64,000 nucleotides of DNA, from positions 60,999,648-61,063,647 of the forward strand of contig OY744610.1 in the NCBI GenBank assembly GCA_963556255.1. Reading direction: 5' to 3'. The position numbers and the translations under genes are program-made. The notes beneath the pieces were generated by a model that saw only the letters and a program-made list of their open reading frames with translations, made no database searches and was not told the DNA's origin. The stretch's first letter is position 1, and the number at the start of each line of letters is the position of its first letter. Of the stretch, positions 35,701 through 47,139 are shown piece after piece. The DNA comes from Allolobophora icterica. Lineage: Eukaryota; Annelida; Clitellata; Crassiclitellata; Lumbricidae.

Positions 35701-38700
35701 ACATTTATCGATGATGGCTCTTAACAAACACAAACCATGGATCTGAAATTTGGAGTCAGCCCACTAGAAATACACTAACTCAATTCAAGAGGAGATTAAA
35801 CAGTAATCTGGACCAAGTCAAATTGATACAATGATAATTTGATACATGCCTCATTGATACATGGCTCATTTGATACATGGCTCTGCCGTTAGAAGTGCTT
35901 TATAACTGCCCGAATACATTACAATACCATTTAATCAGCACAGGGCATTTAAATATAGGCACTATGCTACAAGGCAAGCACTTGAATTACTGTGCCACAT
36001 AAATTTTGAAGGAAGCACCATGAAACAGCAATTTATAGCAATTGTCATAGAGCATTTGCAAAGCCTCTCTTATAAAGACCTGCACAAAAGTCTAATAAAT
36101 AAAAAGGAACAACTATCAATATCTATCAACTGGCAACAGTAATTTGGAATAAAATGGATGTTTGTTGTTGCATACCTGGCTGTAAGCTGCCTCTCAACTT
36201 CGCTCATACTGTCAGTCATACTTTTATTGATGACAGAAGCCTCCTTGTTCAAGTAGTCTGACATCAGAAGTTGCGAAACCTCACTTCCTCTTCTACCATT
36301 AAAGACAATAAGACGGCTGAGAGTTATCTCAGCTAGTTCACGCCACACAGAATTGTTCTCTTCAATTGCAGAGACTAATTCTTCAATCATTTGCAGCTGG
36401 TAAAGTTTCAGCTTTTGTAAATCTGCTTCATCTGGAAACTCTCGCAATGTATTGCTTTTTAACCTTTGTGCTGCAAGTGCTGGAGATGAAACTCGGTCTG
36501 TGAATTCTGAATTGTGAAGGGCAAGGAAATCTTCAGCATCTTTCAGTGAAGCTGTGTCCCCTGATCGTATGCACATTCCTCTCTTCAGCTGTGCACACTT
36601 GTGTAATGAATGGCCAAGTTTCAATGCTAGTGAATGATTTCTGTACAGACGCCTGCCATTTCCATCTAAGTAAAACTCACATTCGACTTCAATGGCCTTG
36701 ATGATATTGTCAAATCCAGGACCAGACAAGAAGTCACTGATTTTAACATTTGGTTCATTTTTTATCTTCACGAGTTGTATACGAAGACGAGCCAACTGTC
36801 GCATTCTCTGAGCGATATCATTAGCTCGCTTTGGCCCCAACCTCTGAAGTAGACTGGATCCAAAGTGCGTTATCAAAACATCACACTTGGCTTCTCTTGT
36901 TAATCTGTCCTTTCTCATCCTTGAATCAATCACCTGCTCAAGAAGTATTTTGTCTATTCCACTTTCTTCTGCAGCCAGTGCCCCAAGTAACAGCATGTGA
37001 CTGTCTAGTTGTACGGTTTCACTTGTTTCCGAAATGTCTTTTAATGCACATTTTGTACTGTGTCTCCACAGTTCATCCCTAAGGAAAAAAATGAAACAAT
37101 ACTGGCAAGGCAAATAATCCTTCACATTATGTTGAATTGGTGAGCTTCTCCCAACAATGAAAACTCCTTTCTTCGCTTGCAAGACAGTTGTATTGTGGTT
37201 GAAAATTCCCAGATTTATAAGTCTTTTAAGTTTCTTCCTTTCACCAGGCTTTGCCAAAGCTGCAGCTACCTCTGGGTCATCACTGTGCTGACGTTTCAGA
37301 TGTCTAAGCATCTGATAACAGAAGACTTGGCAAAGCTTACATGGCAGTTTTCTGTTTTTCCCCTTTGAATCATTCTCACACTTCAGAACAACTGTATTTG
37401 CAAACACACAATAACAAAATCTTCTGTGTATGTGTGTGTGTATATATATGAGACAATGTATGTATGTATGTATGAATGAATCCATGTATCTGACTATGAC
37501 ATATCACAAATACAGAAATTCCTAAGTACCCGTGCCAGAGCGCCCTTGTGAGACTTAAAGAGCACTGTACAATTTAAAAGAAAGTGGTTTTGTTTACAGA
37601 CTATATATGCTTGAATTTACAAATACACTTTACTAGTGTCATAACTGTCAAAACCTTTTGTTATCATACTGTTTCAAACGAAGAGGAACATCACCTAAAA
37701 AAACTTCTCATAAAAGTCATAGTCAAAAGAAAAGATGTCCTAGTAGACGCTACAAACGTTCGTCTTCCCAGCCAACAAAGAACATTATTCCGGAAGCAGC
37801 TAGAAGCTCAAAGTCCGGACTAGCTCCAAACTGTCTCTGTCTGCAGGTTCTGAATTAAACGTCCAGTCCACAATTTCATTCTCCGACTCCTGCATGCCTC
37901 TGGTATCCAACCATACTGGGCTACAGGAAGGCTAGACGATTTTTCTCCTCTTCAGCTATGCTTTTGCTTCTTGCTCCAATTGGGAACCTTCTTCAAATTT
38001 ACCCAAGCTACTACAGGTTTTCCTGTGAGTTACTCCCGATAAAAATGGTACTTAATGAAAAACATTACAAACGCAAGACTACAATTGCAGCAATCAATTT
38101 ACCCATTTATAATACAATAATGTTAAAAAATACAATATATTTTCGGTTTTTATTTACACCTAATATAGTATGAAATATTTTTATTACTTGATCAATGGCA
38201 TCACATATTTTAAGTTTAATGCAAATTGTTCCAAAGGTTGGGACCTTTTAACAGATTCAGAACAGACGTACACTGACCTTACAGCAGACCAACATATCTG
38301 TTAGTTCACAATATGTGGCAATACTTGTCATAATTTGAGTGCAGAAGTGGCTTATCATTGTTTAAACAAATGGTTAATAATATTAGTTATCAATAAACTT
38401 CAAGCTGAACTCACCATTACAATTAATGTCCTCTGGTGTTTCTGTATTGCAGTCCTCATCATCTTCAGCGACTGATAAATCACTGTCACTCGGTTGTTCG
38501 AGATGTGCACTTGTCATCCTTAGTCCTTTCTCGGTATCATTAGTCAGAACACTACTCATCGTGGGTCTTTGCTTCAGATCATTAGTCAAAACACTGCCTA
38601 TCGTGGGTGCTTGCTTGGGCTCTTTAGTCAGAACACTACTCATCGTGGGTCTTTGCTTCAGATCATTAGTCAAAACACTACCCATCGTGGGTGCTTGCTT

Positions 38701-39390
38701 GGGCTCTTTAGTCAGAACACTACTCATCGTGGGTCTTTGCTTCAGATCATTAGTCAAAACACTGCCCATCGTGGGTGCTTGCTTAGGCTCTTTAGTCAGA
38801 ACACTACTCATCGTGGGTCTTTGCTTCAGATCATTAGTCAAAACACTACCCATCGTGGGTGCTTGCTTGGGCTCTTTAGTCAGAACACTAGTCATCGTTG
38901 GTCTTTGCTTCAGATCGTTAGTCAGAACACTACTCATCGTGGGTATATGCTTCAGATCCTTAGTCAAAACACTACTCATTGTGGGTTCTTGCTTCAGATC
39001 ATTAGTCAAAACACTACTCACTGTGGGTCCTTGCTTCAGATCATTAGTCAAAAGACTACTCACTGTGGGTCCTTGCTTCAGATCATTAGTCAAAACACTA
39101 CTCATTGTGGGTCTTTGCTTCAGATCATTAGTCAAAACACTACCCATCGTGGGTGCTTGCTTGGGCTCTTTAGTCAGAACACTACTCATCGTGGGTCTTT
39201 GCTTCAGATCATTAGTCAAAAGACTACTCACTGTGGGTCCTTGCTTCAGATCATTAGTCAAAACACTACTCATTGTGGGTCCTTGCTTCAGATCATTAGT
39301 CAGAAGATATACCGGGTCATTTGATGTGAGAGTCATTGAAAGTGGTGATGGTTTCAGCAACTCAGTTTCTATAAGACAAAAATACTGTAT

Positions 39391-39448
<58 letters not shown>

Positions 39449-41027
39449 TAATCAATCGAGATATGCATAGAACCCCTTCAAGGTCTCTAATCAGAAGTCC
39501 TTGAGGTGTAATTCATTAATTTAGTCCAAATAGTTAATTCTGATTTTTGATGTTATCGATGTCTTTGACAGCCTCAGTCAAAGAACTTAATAACAAATCA
39601 CAAAATGAAAGATATTTTGCATCACTTTAGAGCAACAGCTCAGTGCAAAAGTCAGTAAATGCATTGTCAAATTATTTTCATGTACTTTGTCCTTTTTTTT
39701 TAGAACTCAAACTAATTTGCGCATCATCGTCAACTTCGTCAAATAATCGATCTGCTGACATATTTTCGGCTCACTACCATCAGTAGCCTATCCACTCACA
39801 GTCACACTATCAGACACAGTACTACTTTGAAAGAACATCATTTTGCTTCAGTTGTTCGTGCTTTGCAGTACATTTAAAAAACCCACTGGCATACATGGAC
39901 TTGCGAGTACTCGACATTACTTAATGATTATTCAATACTTACAATGACTAAAACAACAGCAGAGTTACCAATGTAAGTTAGTTATGCACAATTACAAATC
40001 GAAGGCATATGCATGCAGTTTTGCACACATAATAGTTTTTTCTATATTCACATGCATATATTAAGCAGTATCTACAAGTATATAAAATACTTTTCAATCA
40101 AACGAACAGCAAGCCCATTCTTACATCACTTCAGTTATCAAACTGTGCTATTTTATGCTGCAAATTAAATAGTGGATTAATACAAATATTTTAGGAAATA
40201 AAAGTGTATTTCATTTATTCTACTAACGTTTCTGAACTCTTGGAAACTCTGAAGAAAATTCCGATTTCTCAGGTGATGATGACTGTATAATAGTACGATC
40301 TGATCTTACTGACAGATCTGATGCTGATGGAAAATAGTTCTATTCAAAAAAAGACACAAACAACTACAATCTACATGGCTTAACTTGTTAAATCAACTTT
40401 ATGATCTACAACTGTTCCCTCTATGAATGCTTCAGGGAAATACCTGTCTCTTCTAACAAGATTTTATCCCTAAAAATCTGGGCTGATAAGTTCAGTTGTT
40501 ACCTGCAACACTGCTGAATAAAATTTACTGTAAATGAATCACACGTCCTATACAGAGTTCTTAAGATGCACTATATGATCTGTTTGGTTTACAAATCAAC
40601 AGTATGCCTGGCAAAAGTGCTAACTTTCACTTTCTATAAAAAAACTAGATGTATTATACGTGGATGCCTACTACTATCATTGTATAAATTCATTGTACTA
40701 TAGTCCCAAATAAAATTTCAAATCAAATTATTTAAACACAGACTTCAAGCCTCTAAAGAAAGGTTTTGAGCCCTTTAGGTCTTTGTAGAAATGTCAAACC
40801 TTAACCCTCCAAAGAAAGAAAAAAAAATCGTTTGAATTATCATATGAAAGAAAGGTAAACATTATCAAATATGCATGGCAAAATGTTTCTTGTACATTTC
40901 TAAATGACATCAATCACCTAACCTGCTCTGTAACCCAGGACGTGGTCCCTGTCATCTTCATTTGGCTCTCTTTTTCTCTAGCTCTTTTAAGTGCAGTTTC
41001 AACCATTAATTTTCCTCGAGAAAACAT
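32752..41027 (-). CDS. Zinc-finger / tyrosine-recombinase-like / Myb-SANT-like protein, eight exons
   Basis: Exons on the minus strand are 41,027-40,923; 40,339-40,228; 39,368-38,415; 37,391-36,176; 35,553-35,283; 34,929-34,734; 34,307-33,654; 32,930-32,752. Every intron is GT...AG, all phases agree, and they sum to 3,687 bp (1,228 residues plus TAA). The ATG follows an in-frame TAG two codons upstream. Domains: a 14-residue repeat array (about 80-350); C2H2 finger C408/C411/H421/H426; C2HC finger C486/C489/H501/C505; a tyrosine-recombinase-like region with GRRGSE (R758), GKRTRPVPI (K805), MRKHVAT (R878), LGH (H904) and nucleophile-position Y913. The usual first His of the HxxR box is T875. 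A 17-residue repeat array and a Myb/SANT-like domain (1171-1228, NAWSEDEL...QIKTRAW) follow. This arrangement recalls Crypton-derived or Crypton-like proteins; activity is unproven. Unit 2 keeps only exons 6-8. Confidence 0.85.
33669..34065 (-). repeat. Coding minisatellite in exon 7: 51-bp unit, about 8 copies
   Basis: The unit encodes KKAHIQKHWRAETEDPL with small variants (W/C, K/N). Its length is a multiple of three, so copy-number change keeps the frame. The equivalent array in unit 2 (53,680-54,532) has 17 copies. Long frames on the opposite strand are by-products of the repeat. Confidence 0.9.
38515..39307 (-). repeat. Coding minisatellite in exon 3: 42-bp unit, about 19 copies
   Basis: The unit encodes SVLTNDLKQRPTMS. 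Part of the array alternates with SVLTKEPKQAPTMG, giving an 84-bp higher-order period. The frame is preserved throughout. It lies in the 6.3-kb block that is absent from unit 2, so no second array is available for comparison. Confidence 0.9.
39393..39510 (-). mobile_element. LINE/SINE 3' end remnant with long (ATCA)n tail, in intron 2
   Basis: An ATCA tract (39,393-39,452) is followed by 'gagatatgcatagaacccct' and 'tcaaggtctctaatcagaag'. This resembles the tail and 3' hairpin of the L2-like elements in the left half, but is degenerate. It sits 25 bp from the exon 3 acceptor without disturbing the splice site. Confidence 0.55.
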
Positions 41028-42179
41028 TCTCTACAAAATTTTAATTCAGAAAATGTGAGGCTGATTCCTTGCTTCATAATATGAAGGAAACCATTGCAAC
41101 TTAATTACTTCAGTTGCATTGCTGTTGTCAGGCACGCATAATCCATGATCAGAATGTTGGGGGTTCACTACTTTTCCTCTAAACATTCAGTTTAATTCAC
41201 AAGGTGTAATCGGACAATTTGGCAGAACCCAGTAAAAAATAATTTGGGATCTTAGCTGATTTTGGCTCTTAAATTGCAGTTTAATATATATATATATATA
41301 CACAAAGTATAATCAGACAAGTTTTGCGGGGCTCAAATCGTAAACCAGTGACCATGCAATCGAGTTTTGTTAAGAAACGCATACCGAAGCTTTTCTGAGC
41401 GGCGTTGAAGAGGACGACGAAGTTAACTCTCGGGATCAAGATAATCGTCCGCAAACGAAAATAATCGGCTTTTATTCCTCCTCAAAGCAATCTTTACTTA
41501 ACAAAAATGATCGAAACTTTTACTTTGACTTGTTTTCACACGCTTTAATGTACTTTTTGCGCCAAAATGACTTTCTCGTCTCGCTTCCCATGAGGTGTCA
41601 ATAAGCCACAATATATTATCCCGGGTACACAGAATTTATCCGCCGTCAATCATCACAATCGCAATATTCCTTATTCTAAATGCTTAAGCAACGAAGTCAC
41701 AGGAACCAGTTTCTTCATATAAATATGCTTTTACTTTAACTTTTGTTATTGGCATTACCTAGCAACTTCTAGCTTACAGTATTTAATAAATGCTTTTACT
41801 TCATTTACTACTGAGCTAGTCTGAGCATGGTCAAGGCCATACCACAGTATAAATAATACGGTCGACATTGGAAGACAACTCGACATTGGAAAACGTGTAC
41901 AGTTGTACATTGACATTTAGTGCATTTTCCATCAAGAAAGCTACAGCATAATATTATTATAATTCCTTTTACTATTGCGTACTGTACTGTAATATAAATC
42001 GAAAAAGTTGTTGATTACTAAACTATCTGACAGATCTAGGAATTGTTTGATACTTCAGACGAGGGATGAGAATTCCGTGAATCCAATATAGGCCTACGCT
42101 TCGGAGTAGGTATCTTGAAGGGGCGCTAGGGCCTATATTACATTTTGATTAATTATTACGTGGGTAGCCTTGCAGTTGG
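41028..42179. other. Noncoding sequence upstream of the recombinase-like gene
   Basis: This should contain the promoter and 5' untranslated region of the minus-strand gene, but no clear TATA or initiator stands out. A (TA)n tract is at 41,284-41,301. At 42,080-42,140 an inverted pair 'atataggcct'...'gggcctatat' encloses a small hairpin. From 41,449 onward the sequence is duplicated in unit 2 (55,592 onward); everything left of that to 35,124 is missing there. Confidence 0.5.
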
Positions 42180-42511
42180 AAAGGTGTATGGTTGTACAAG
42201 CTTTGTGGCAATATCTGACTGAGAAGCGTATTTTTTTGTGGGGAAACATTCACAAGGCTGTAAAGCAATGAGTTTGCTCTAATTTAGTAGGGCCTACAGC
42301 GTAAAAGTAAATTGTTTTAAACTCGAAGTAAACTTAGGACACAAACTTGTTTGAGCTTGTCTAATATTCTTAGAATTCTCCAGTTGTATTGCTTTAGCTC
42401 ATGTTGCTTACAGCTTCCCTTGAAAGCATGTAACGAGTTATGGCTCGTCAATAAATGAAGTCACACTATTTTGGCACAAAATTGACCCCGATTCCCTTCT
42501 CGTCACATTTC

Positions 42512-42550
42512 GCATGAACTTCTATATACATTAAGCATAGAAGTTCATGC
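42512..42550. other. Perfect 14-bp-stem hairpin
   Basis: The arms are gcatgaacttctat (42,512-42,525) and atagaagttcatgc (42,537-42,550), with an 11-base loop. It is preserved without change in unit 2 at 56,655-56,693. Confidence 0.85.
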
Positions 42551-42591
42551 ATAGCGTCAGACAAGTCTAACCACCTCCCGCACTTGGGACG

Positions 42592-42628
42592 TGACGTCAT
42601 TTATGGAGAGCCCCTTATGTATATAAAA
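42592..42628 (+). promoter_or_regulatory. CRE-like site followed by TATA-like box
   Basis: The palindromic TGACGTCA (42,592-42,599) is followed 21 bp later by tatataaaa (42,620-42,628). Both are identical in unit 2 (56,735 onward). The spacing would suit a promoter, but no transcript or coding sequence follows. The TATA part also belongs to the repeated 156-bp sequence, so function is speculative. Confidence 0.25.
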
Positions 42629-43002
42629 ATTGTGAAAGCACTACTGAATAAAAACCGTACGAATGCAATACTCAGAGAAACCTAAAACAATGCATAATTG
42701 TTTGTAATCACAAAATCATGAAATCATGTTCTTCTCAGAACACAAGTCAACGATGAAGACCTTCAGATAGGGTAGTGACAATTCCTCGACTTTCATGAAG
42801 TATATAATTATTCAGAAAGGAAGTGACCAATTGTACCATAACAGAAATCCGGTAGTGTATCAAGTATATCTGTAACACGCATAATTGTATATATACTCAT
42901 TGCTATACTCATGCAATACTCATACTGTAATGCATCAAACATTTAGCTGTGCAGTTAACAATATTCTCTCATTTTGTATTATGTACCAAATTAGAGAATG
43001 CA

Positions 43003-44205
43003 TACTCGTGTATTTAATATGTCAATATATCAACAGTTTGTAGCATTCTGTCAATATGGTGACATGATGAAGAATTTAACCAAGTTAGAGACAATTCCAT
43101 GAATTTTATGTACTACAGGAAGAGGAACGATGCTACCAACCACTACTGACTGCAATGTAATAGTTAGAACTACACATACTCGTTTATTTAATATGTCAAT
43201 ATATCAACAGTTTGTAGCATTTCTGTCAATATGGTGACATGATGAAGAATTTAACCAAGTTAGAGACAATTCCATGAATTTTATGTGCTACAGGAAGAGG
43301 AAATATGCTACCAACCACAATGTAATAGAATTAGGCTACCTAGTGTAATTAGAATTCTTCTAACACACATTACTATATATTACTATATATACATGTTGTT
43401 TAGGATGGGTAAATGGGTAATCCAGACTTTTAGGTTACAGACCGTTATTACCCAGACCTGAAATAGGTTTATGGCTGTTGTAAGCCCGACCTATATAAAA
43501 TATATGAAGTAATGTATGCTAGAATAAACTTGGAATTGTTCTCATTGCTGTACTCATATCTATTTATTGCATAAAACATTTGGCTATGCAGTTAACAATT
43601 TGCTCTCCTTTTGTATTATGTACCAAATTAGAGAATGCTTCGGTCTCAAAGAGCATTGATAATTCTGAAGTAACTTCTTTAAAATGTAACCAAACGTGAG
43701 TTCATAATTAAATGATATAGGATGAACACTGAACAATTATAGTTCAATGTTAGTCTTATACCGTTTACATTCTTTACTTCTGGTTAAATCTTTAGCATAT
43801 TACATGCAGTGAAACACATATCAAGGTTCTGAAGCACTACTGACTGCAATGTAATAGTTAGAACTACACATACTCGTGTATTTAATATGTCAATATATCA
43901 ACAGTTTGTAGCATTCTGTCAATATGGTGACATGATGAAGAATTTAACCAAGTTAGAGACAATTCCATGAATTTTATGTACTACAGGAAGAGGAACGATG
44001 CTACCAACCACAATGTAACAGAGTTACCTAGTGTAATTAGAATTCTTCTAATACACATTACTATATATTACTATATATACATGTTGTTTAGGATGGGTAA
44101 ATGGGTAATCCAGACTTTTAGGTTACAGACCGTTATTACCCAGACCTAAAATAGGTATATGGCTGTTGTAAGCCCGACCTATATAAAATATACGAAGTAA
44201 TATAT
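43003..44205 (+). repeat. Three diverged direct repeats upstream of the 1-kb array
   Basis: A block running from 'gtatttaatatgtcaatata' to 'aggaagaggaacgatgctac' occurs at 43,003-43,143, 43,180-43,320 and 43,868-44,012. The second and third are followed by a CCAGAC module (43,404-43,500; 44,092-44,185). Weaker relatives are part of the 1-kb units at 44,550 and 45,550. Confidence 0.8.
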
Positions 44206-44450
44206 GCTAGAATAAACTTGGAATTCTTCTAATCGCTATACTTATATCCAGTGCTTTTTTTTCTAGAAAAAAAGGTTCCGGAACGGAACAATAGGTGCCG
44301 GTACGCAACAATTATGGGCGGGCTAAAATCACGAGAAAAACGGGGTTGGGGGTTGGGAGGGGTATCAATAAACACTGAAAACAGTTCAAAACACTTAAAT
44401 TAAATTAAAATAACTAAATTATTGTTTTAATTATTAAAATAAATAAATTA

Positions 44451-46040
44451 TTTACTTATGTTTGGTTACAAGTTTAACATGTTTAAATGCAGTGAAACAT
44501 ATATAAACGTTCTGAAGCACTACTGGCTGCAATGTTATAGTTAGAACAACACATACTCTCATGCAATATGTAATATGTCAATATATCTATAGTTTGAGGG
44601 CATTCTTGTAATATGATGTCAAGATAAAATGTTTTAACCAAGGCAGTGACAACTCCATTAATCTTATGTACTCCGAGAAGAGGAAAGAAGCTACCAACCG
44701 CAATGTTACAGAATTACCTATTGTAACTAGAATTTTTTAAGACACATTAGTATATATATATATATATATATAAATAGGCTCTTCAGGATGGGTGAATGGT
44801 TAGTCCAGACATTATAGGTTACAGACCGATATAACCCAGACCTGAAATAGGTAGAAGACCTTATTAAGCCAGACGCATATATACAATCTATGAAGAAGAA
44901 AAACGCTAGAATGAATTTTGCCTTAATCTCATTGCAATGCAATAATGCCTGTTTTGTGTAGCAGTCATATGGCCGTGAGGAACATAACTTTCTTTATATT
45001 GGTATCAAGGTACCAATTCAAAACTGCGTAGATCTCAAGGATCTAGGATCAGAAAGGAAGTGACCAATTGTAACTTAATAGAAATCCCTAGTGTGACAAG
45101 TACACTTGTAACCCATATAATTGTATATACAGACTGTTTAGGATGGGTCAATGGGTAGTCCAGACTTTTAGGTTACTGACTGTTATTACCCAGACCTGAA
45201 ATAGGTAGATGGCCGTTGTAAGCCCGACCAATATAAAATTTATGAAGCAATATGCTAGAATTAGAACTTAGAATTATTCCCATTGCTACACTATTATATC
45301 AACTTAGTGTATCAAATATTTGGCTGTGCAGTTAACAATTTGCAAAATCTCTTATTTATATAATATACTGAATTAGAAATTGGCTGGGTCTCAAGGAACA
45401 ATGATAATACTAAACTGCTCTATTCTCATCTTATACCATTTACATTATTTACTTATGTTTGGTTACAAGTTTAACATGTTTAAATGCAGCGAAACATATA
45501 TAAACGTTCTGAAGCACTACTGGCTGCAATGTTATAGTTAGAACAACACATACTCTCATGCAATATGTAATATGTCAATATATCAATAGTTTGAGGGCAT
45601 TCTTGTAATATGATGTCAAGATAAAATGTTTTAACCAAGGCAGTGACAACTCCATTAATCTTATGTACTCCAAGAAGAGGAAAGAAGCTACCAACCGCAA
45701 TGTAACAGAATTACCCATTGTAACTAGAATTTTTTAAGACACATTAGTATATATATATATATATATATAGGCTCTTTAGGATGGGTGAATGGTTAGTCCA
45801 GACATTATAGGTTACAGACCGATATAACCCAGACCTGAAATAGGTAGAAGACCTTATTAAGCCAGACGCATATATACAATCTATGAAGAAGAAAAAACGC
45901 CAGAATGAATTTTGCCTTAATCTCATTGCAATGCACTAATGCCTGTTTTGTGTAGCAGTCATATGGCCGTGAGGAACATAACTTTCTTTATATTGGTATC
46001 AAGGTACCAATTCAAAACTGCGTAGATCTCAAGGTACGCC
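44451..46040 (+). repeat. ~1-kb tandem repeat (about 1.6 copies in unit 1)
   Basis: 'tttacttatgtttggttaca' occurs at 44,451 and 45,448, 997 bp apart, with matching sequence between and after. Unit 2 has the same marker at 58,567, 59,558 and 60,543, so it holds one additional copy. Each repeat carries CCAGAC modules and short (TA)n tracts. Confidence 0.9.
45141..45242 (+). repeat. CCAGAC module (~100 bp), representative copy
   Basis: A module of 'ggatgggtcaatgggtagtc', then three words about 15 bp apart: ccagacttttaggtt, acagactgtta-type, ccagacctgaaatag. It ends with 'agcccgacc.atata'. The ends GGGTAAT/ATTACCC can pair in some copies. Other copies in unit 1 are 43,404, 44,092, 44,788 and 45,780, and inverted at 47,341. 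Unit 2 has seven direct copies plus one inverted (62,430). The words resemble the unit's terminal repeat (GACCGATAAGCCAGAC). Confidence 0.75.
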
Positions 46041-46049
46041 AAAAATACT

Positions 46050-47030
46050 AAATTGTTCTAGGTAAGTCTAATACCATCTATAACAAAATATTATAGTTTA
46101 ACTATTGCAGACAGTGTATTTATAAATGTGTATTTTCGTGTACAAAAATTGTCCTTAGGATGACTGATGTCAAAACATGTTTGAATTATCAGTATTATTC
46201 AAAGTGAAAACTTGGTTAGCAATATCATGCTTTGAAATGTTAATGTTGAAGTTTTTAAAGAACAATCCCACTATCAAACTTTTAATGACTTTATTAAGAC
46301 TGCCAATCTGATGCTGTGTGACAACAGGGTTGTATGCCCCACTGAGTCACATGCGTATCTGGTTCTCACAATTCTACACCATTCAGTGTTAACTTTTTCA
46401 TGAGTGATGCCTTGTCGAATAAGGTGGAGTAATCCTAGGTGTTATCCTAGATAGAGTTATAAATCTCTAAGATCACCTACCACTGGTGCTACACCTTTCT
46501 GACTGCCTACCGGTTTAAAAAGTGACTGTGATAGGCAATGCTCGTAAAACGTAGGCAGAAATGGTTGAGATAGGATAAAGCTGACCTTATCTCATACTAT
46601 CATGCTACAAATGTGTATCTATCTGATATCAGTTACCTTAATATGTGCACAAACTGTGCAGTGGGTTGCACCTGTGAATGTGGTAATGATATAAATGCGT
46701 TCAATACAAAATAGTTTAGGAATTGTGTTGGGCTGCACACAAGCATTGCCTCCTGACTTCTGCTCTTTACTCTAAACATTACTGGGATGATCAACTCACT
46801 GATCTCAAGCACAAAGTCTATAGCAGTCCATGATGAAACAGTTGGTAGGCCCAGGCAAAGACCAATATATGAAGCCAAAAGATATGCAAAGGCTCAATAT
46901 AGGTTGCTAGGAGAAACACGCAAGCAGCAGAGGATAAGCACATCTCCAATGACTTGCAAAATTATCTTCTACTGCATTCTGAAAAACACAGGAAAGCAAG
47001 TTTAAAATAAACACAAACTTTCTCTGTTGG
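46050..47030. other. Centre of the palindrome; single-copy sequence, no clear gene
   Basis: Conserved between units 1 and 2 with only scattered changes. Overlapping frames exist on both strands (minus 46,878-46,633; plus 46,787-47,005) but neither has a recognisable domain, and conservation here follows from the duplication. The plus frame is basic and contains RPIYEAKRYAKAQYRLLGET; it could be an exon, but I see no convincing splice context. Confidence 0.4.
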
Positions 47031-47139
47031 TGGTGGTGGCTTTACTGAATCCAGTAAACTTGCCAATGCCTTTGCCATCAGTTTTAAAAATGCAAGCTCA
47101 ACCAATAATTAAAATTAAAACCAAGAACTCAAAATTAAT

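Larger units (their letters stand above)
42180..43770 (+). repeat. Left arm of a ~7-kb imperfect palindrome
   Basis: 'cattcacaaggctgtaaagc' (42,248), 'gagcttgtctaatattct' (42,354) and 'ctcatgttgcttac' (42,397) occur inverted at about 48,870-49,000. 'ggaagtgaccaattg' (42,820) and the block around 43,640-43,770 occur inverted at 47,140-47,545. This arm holds one copy of the sequence that is an eight-copy 156-bp array in the right arm. The arms are diverged, so the palindrome is old or built from inverted copies of one element. Confidence 0.75.

Noticed and set aside
38426..39451. Long plus-strand frames over the 42-bp array
   Set aside because: Antisense shadow of exon 3; ends in the (ATCA)n repeat.
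44258..44360. GGTTCCGGAACGGAAC-containing block as a transposon end
   Set aside because: Palindromic and possibly MITE-derived, but no partner end or target duplication could be found.
43404..45885. CAGAC words as SMAD binding sites
   Set aside because: The word matches, but it is part of a repeated module inside a repeat block with no gene nearby; a transposon-type site is simpler.
46633..47005. Overlapping conserved frames on both strands as a gene
   Set aside because: Conserved only because the whole unit is duplicated; no domain or splice context was seen.
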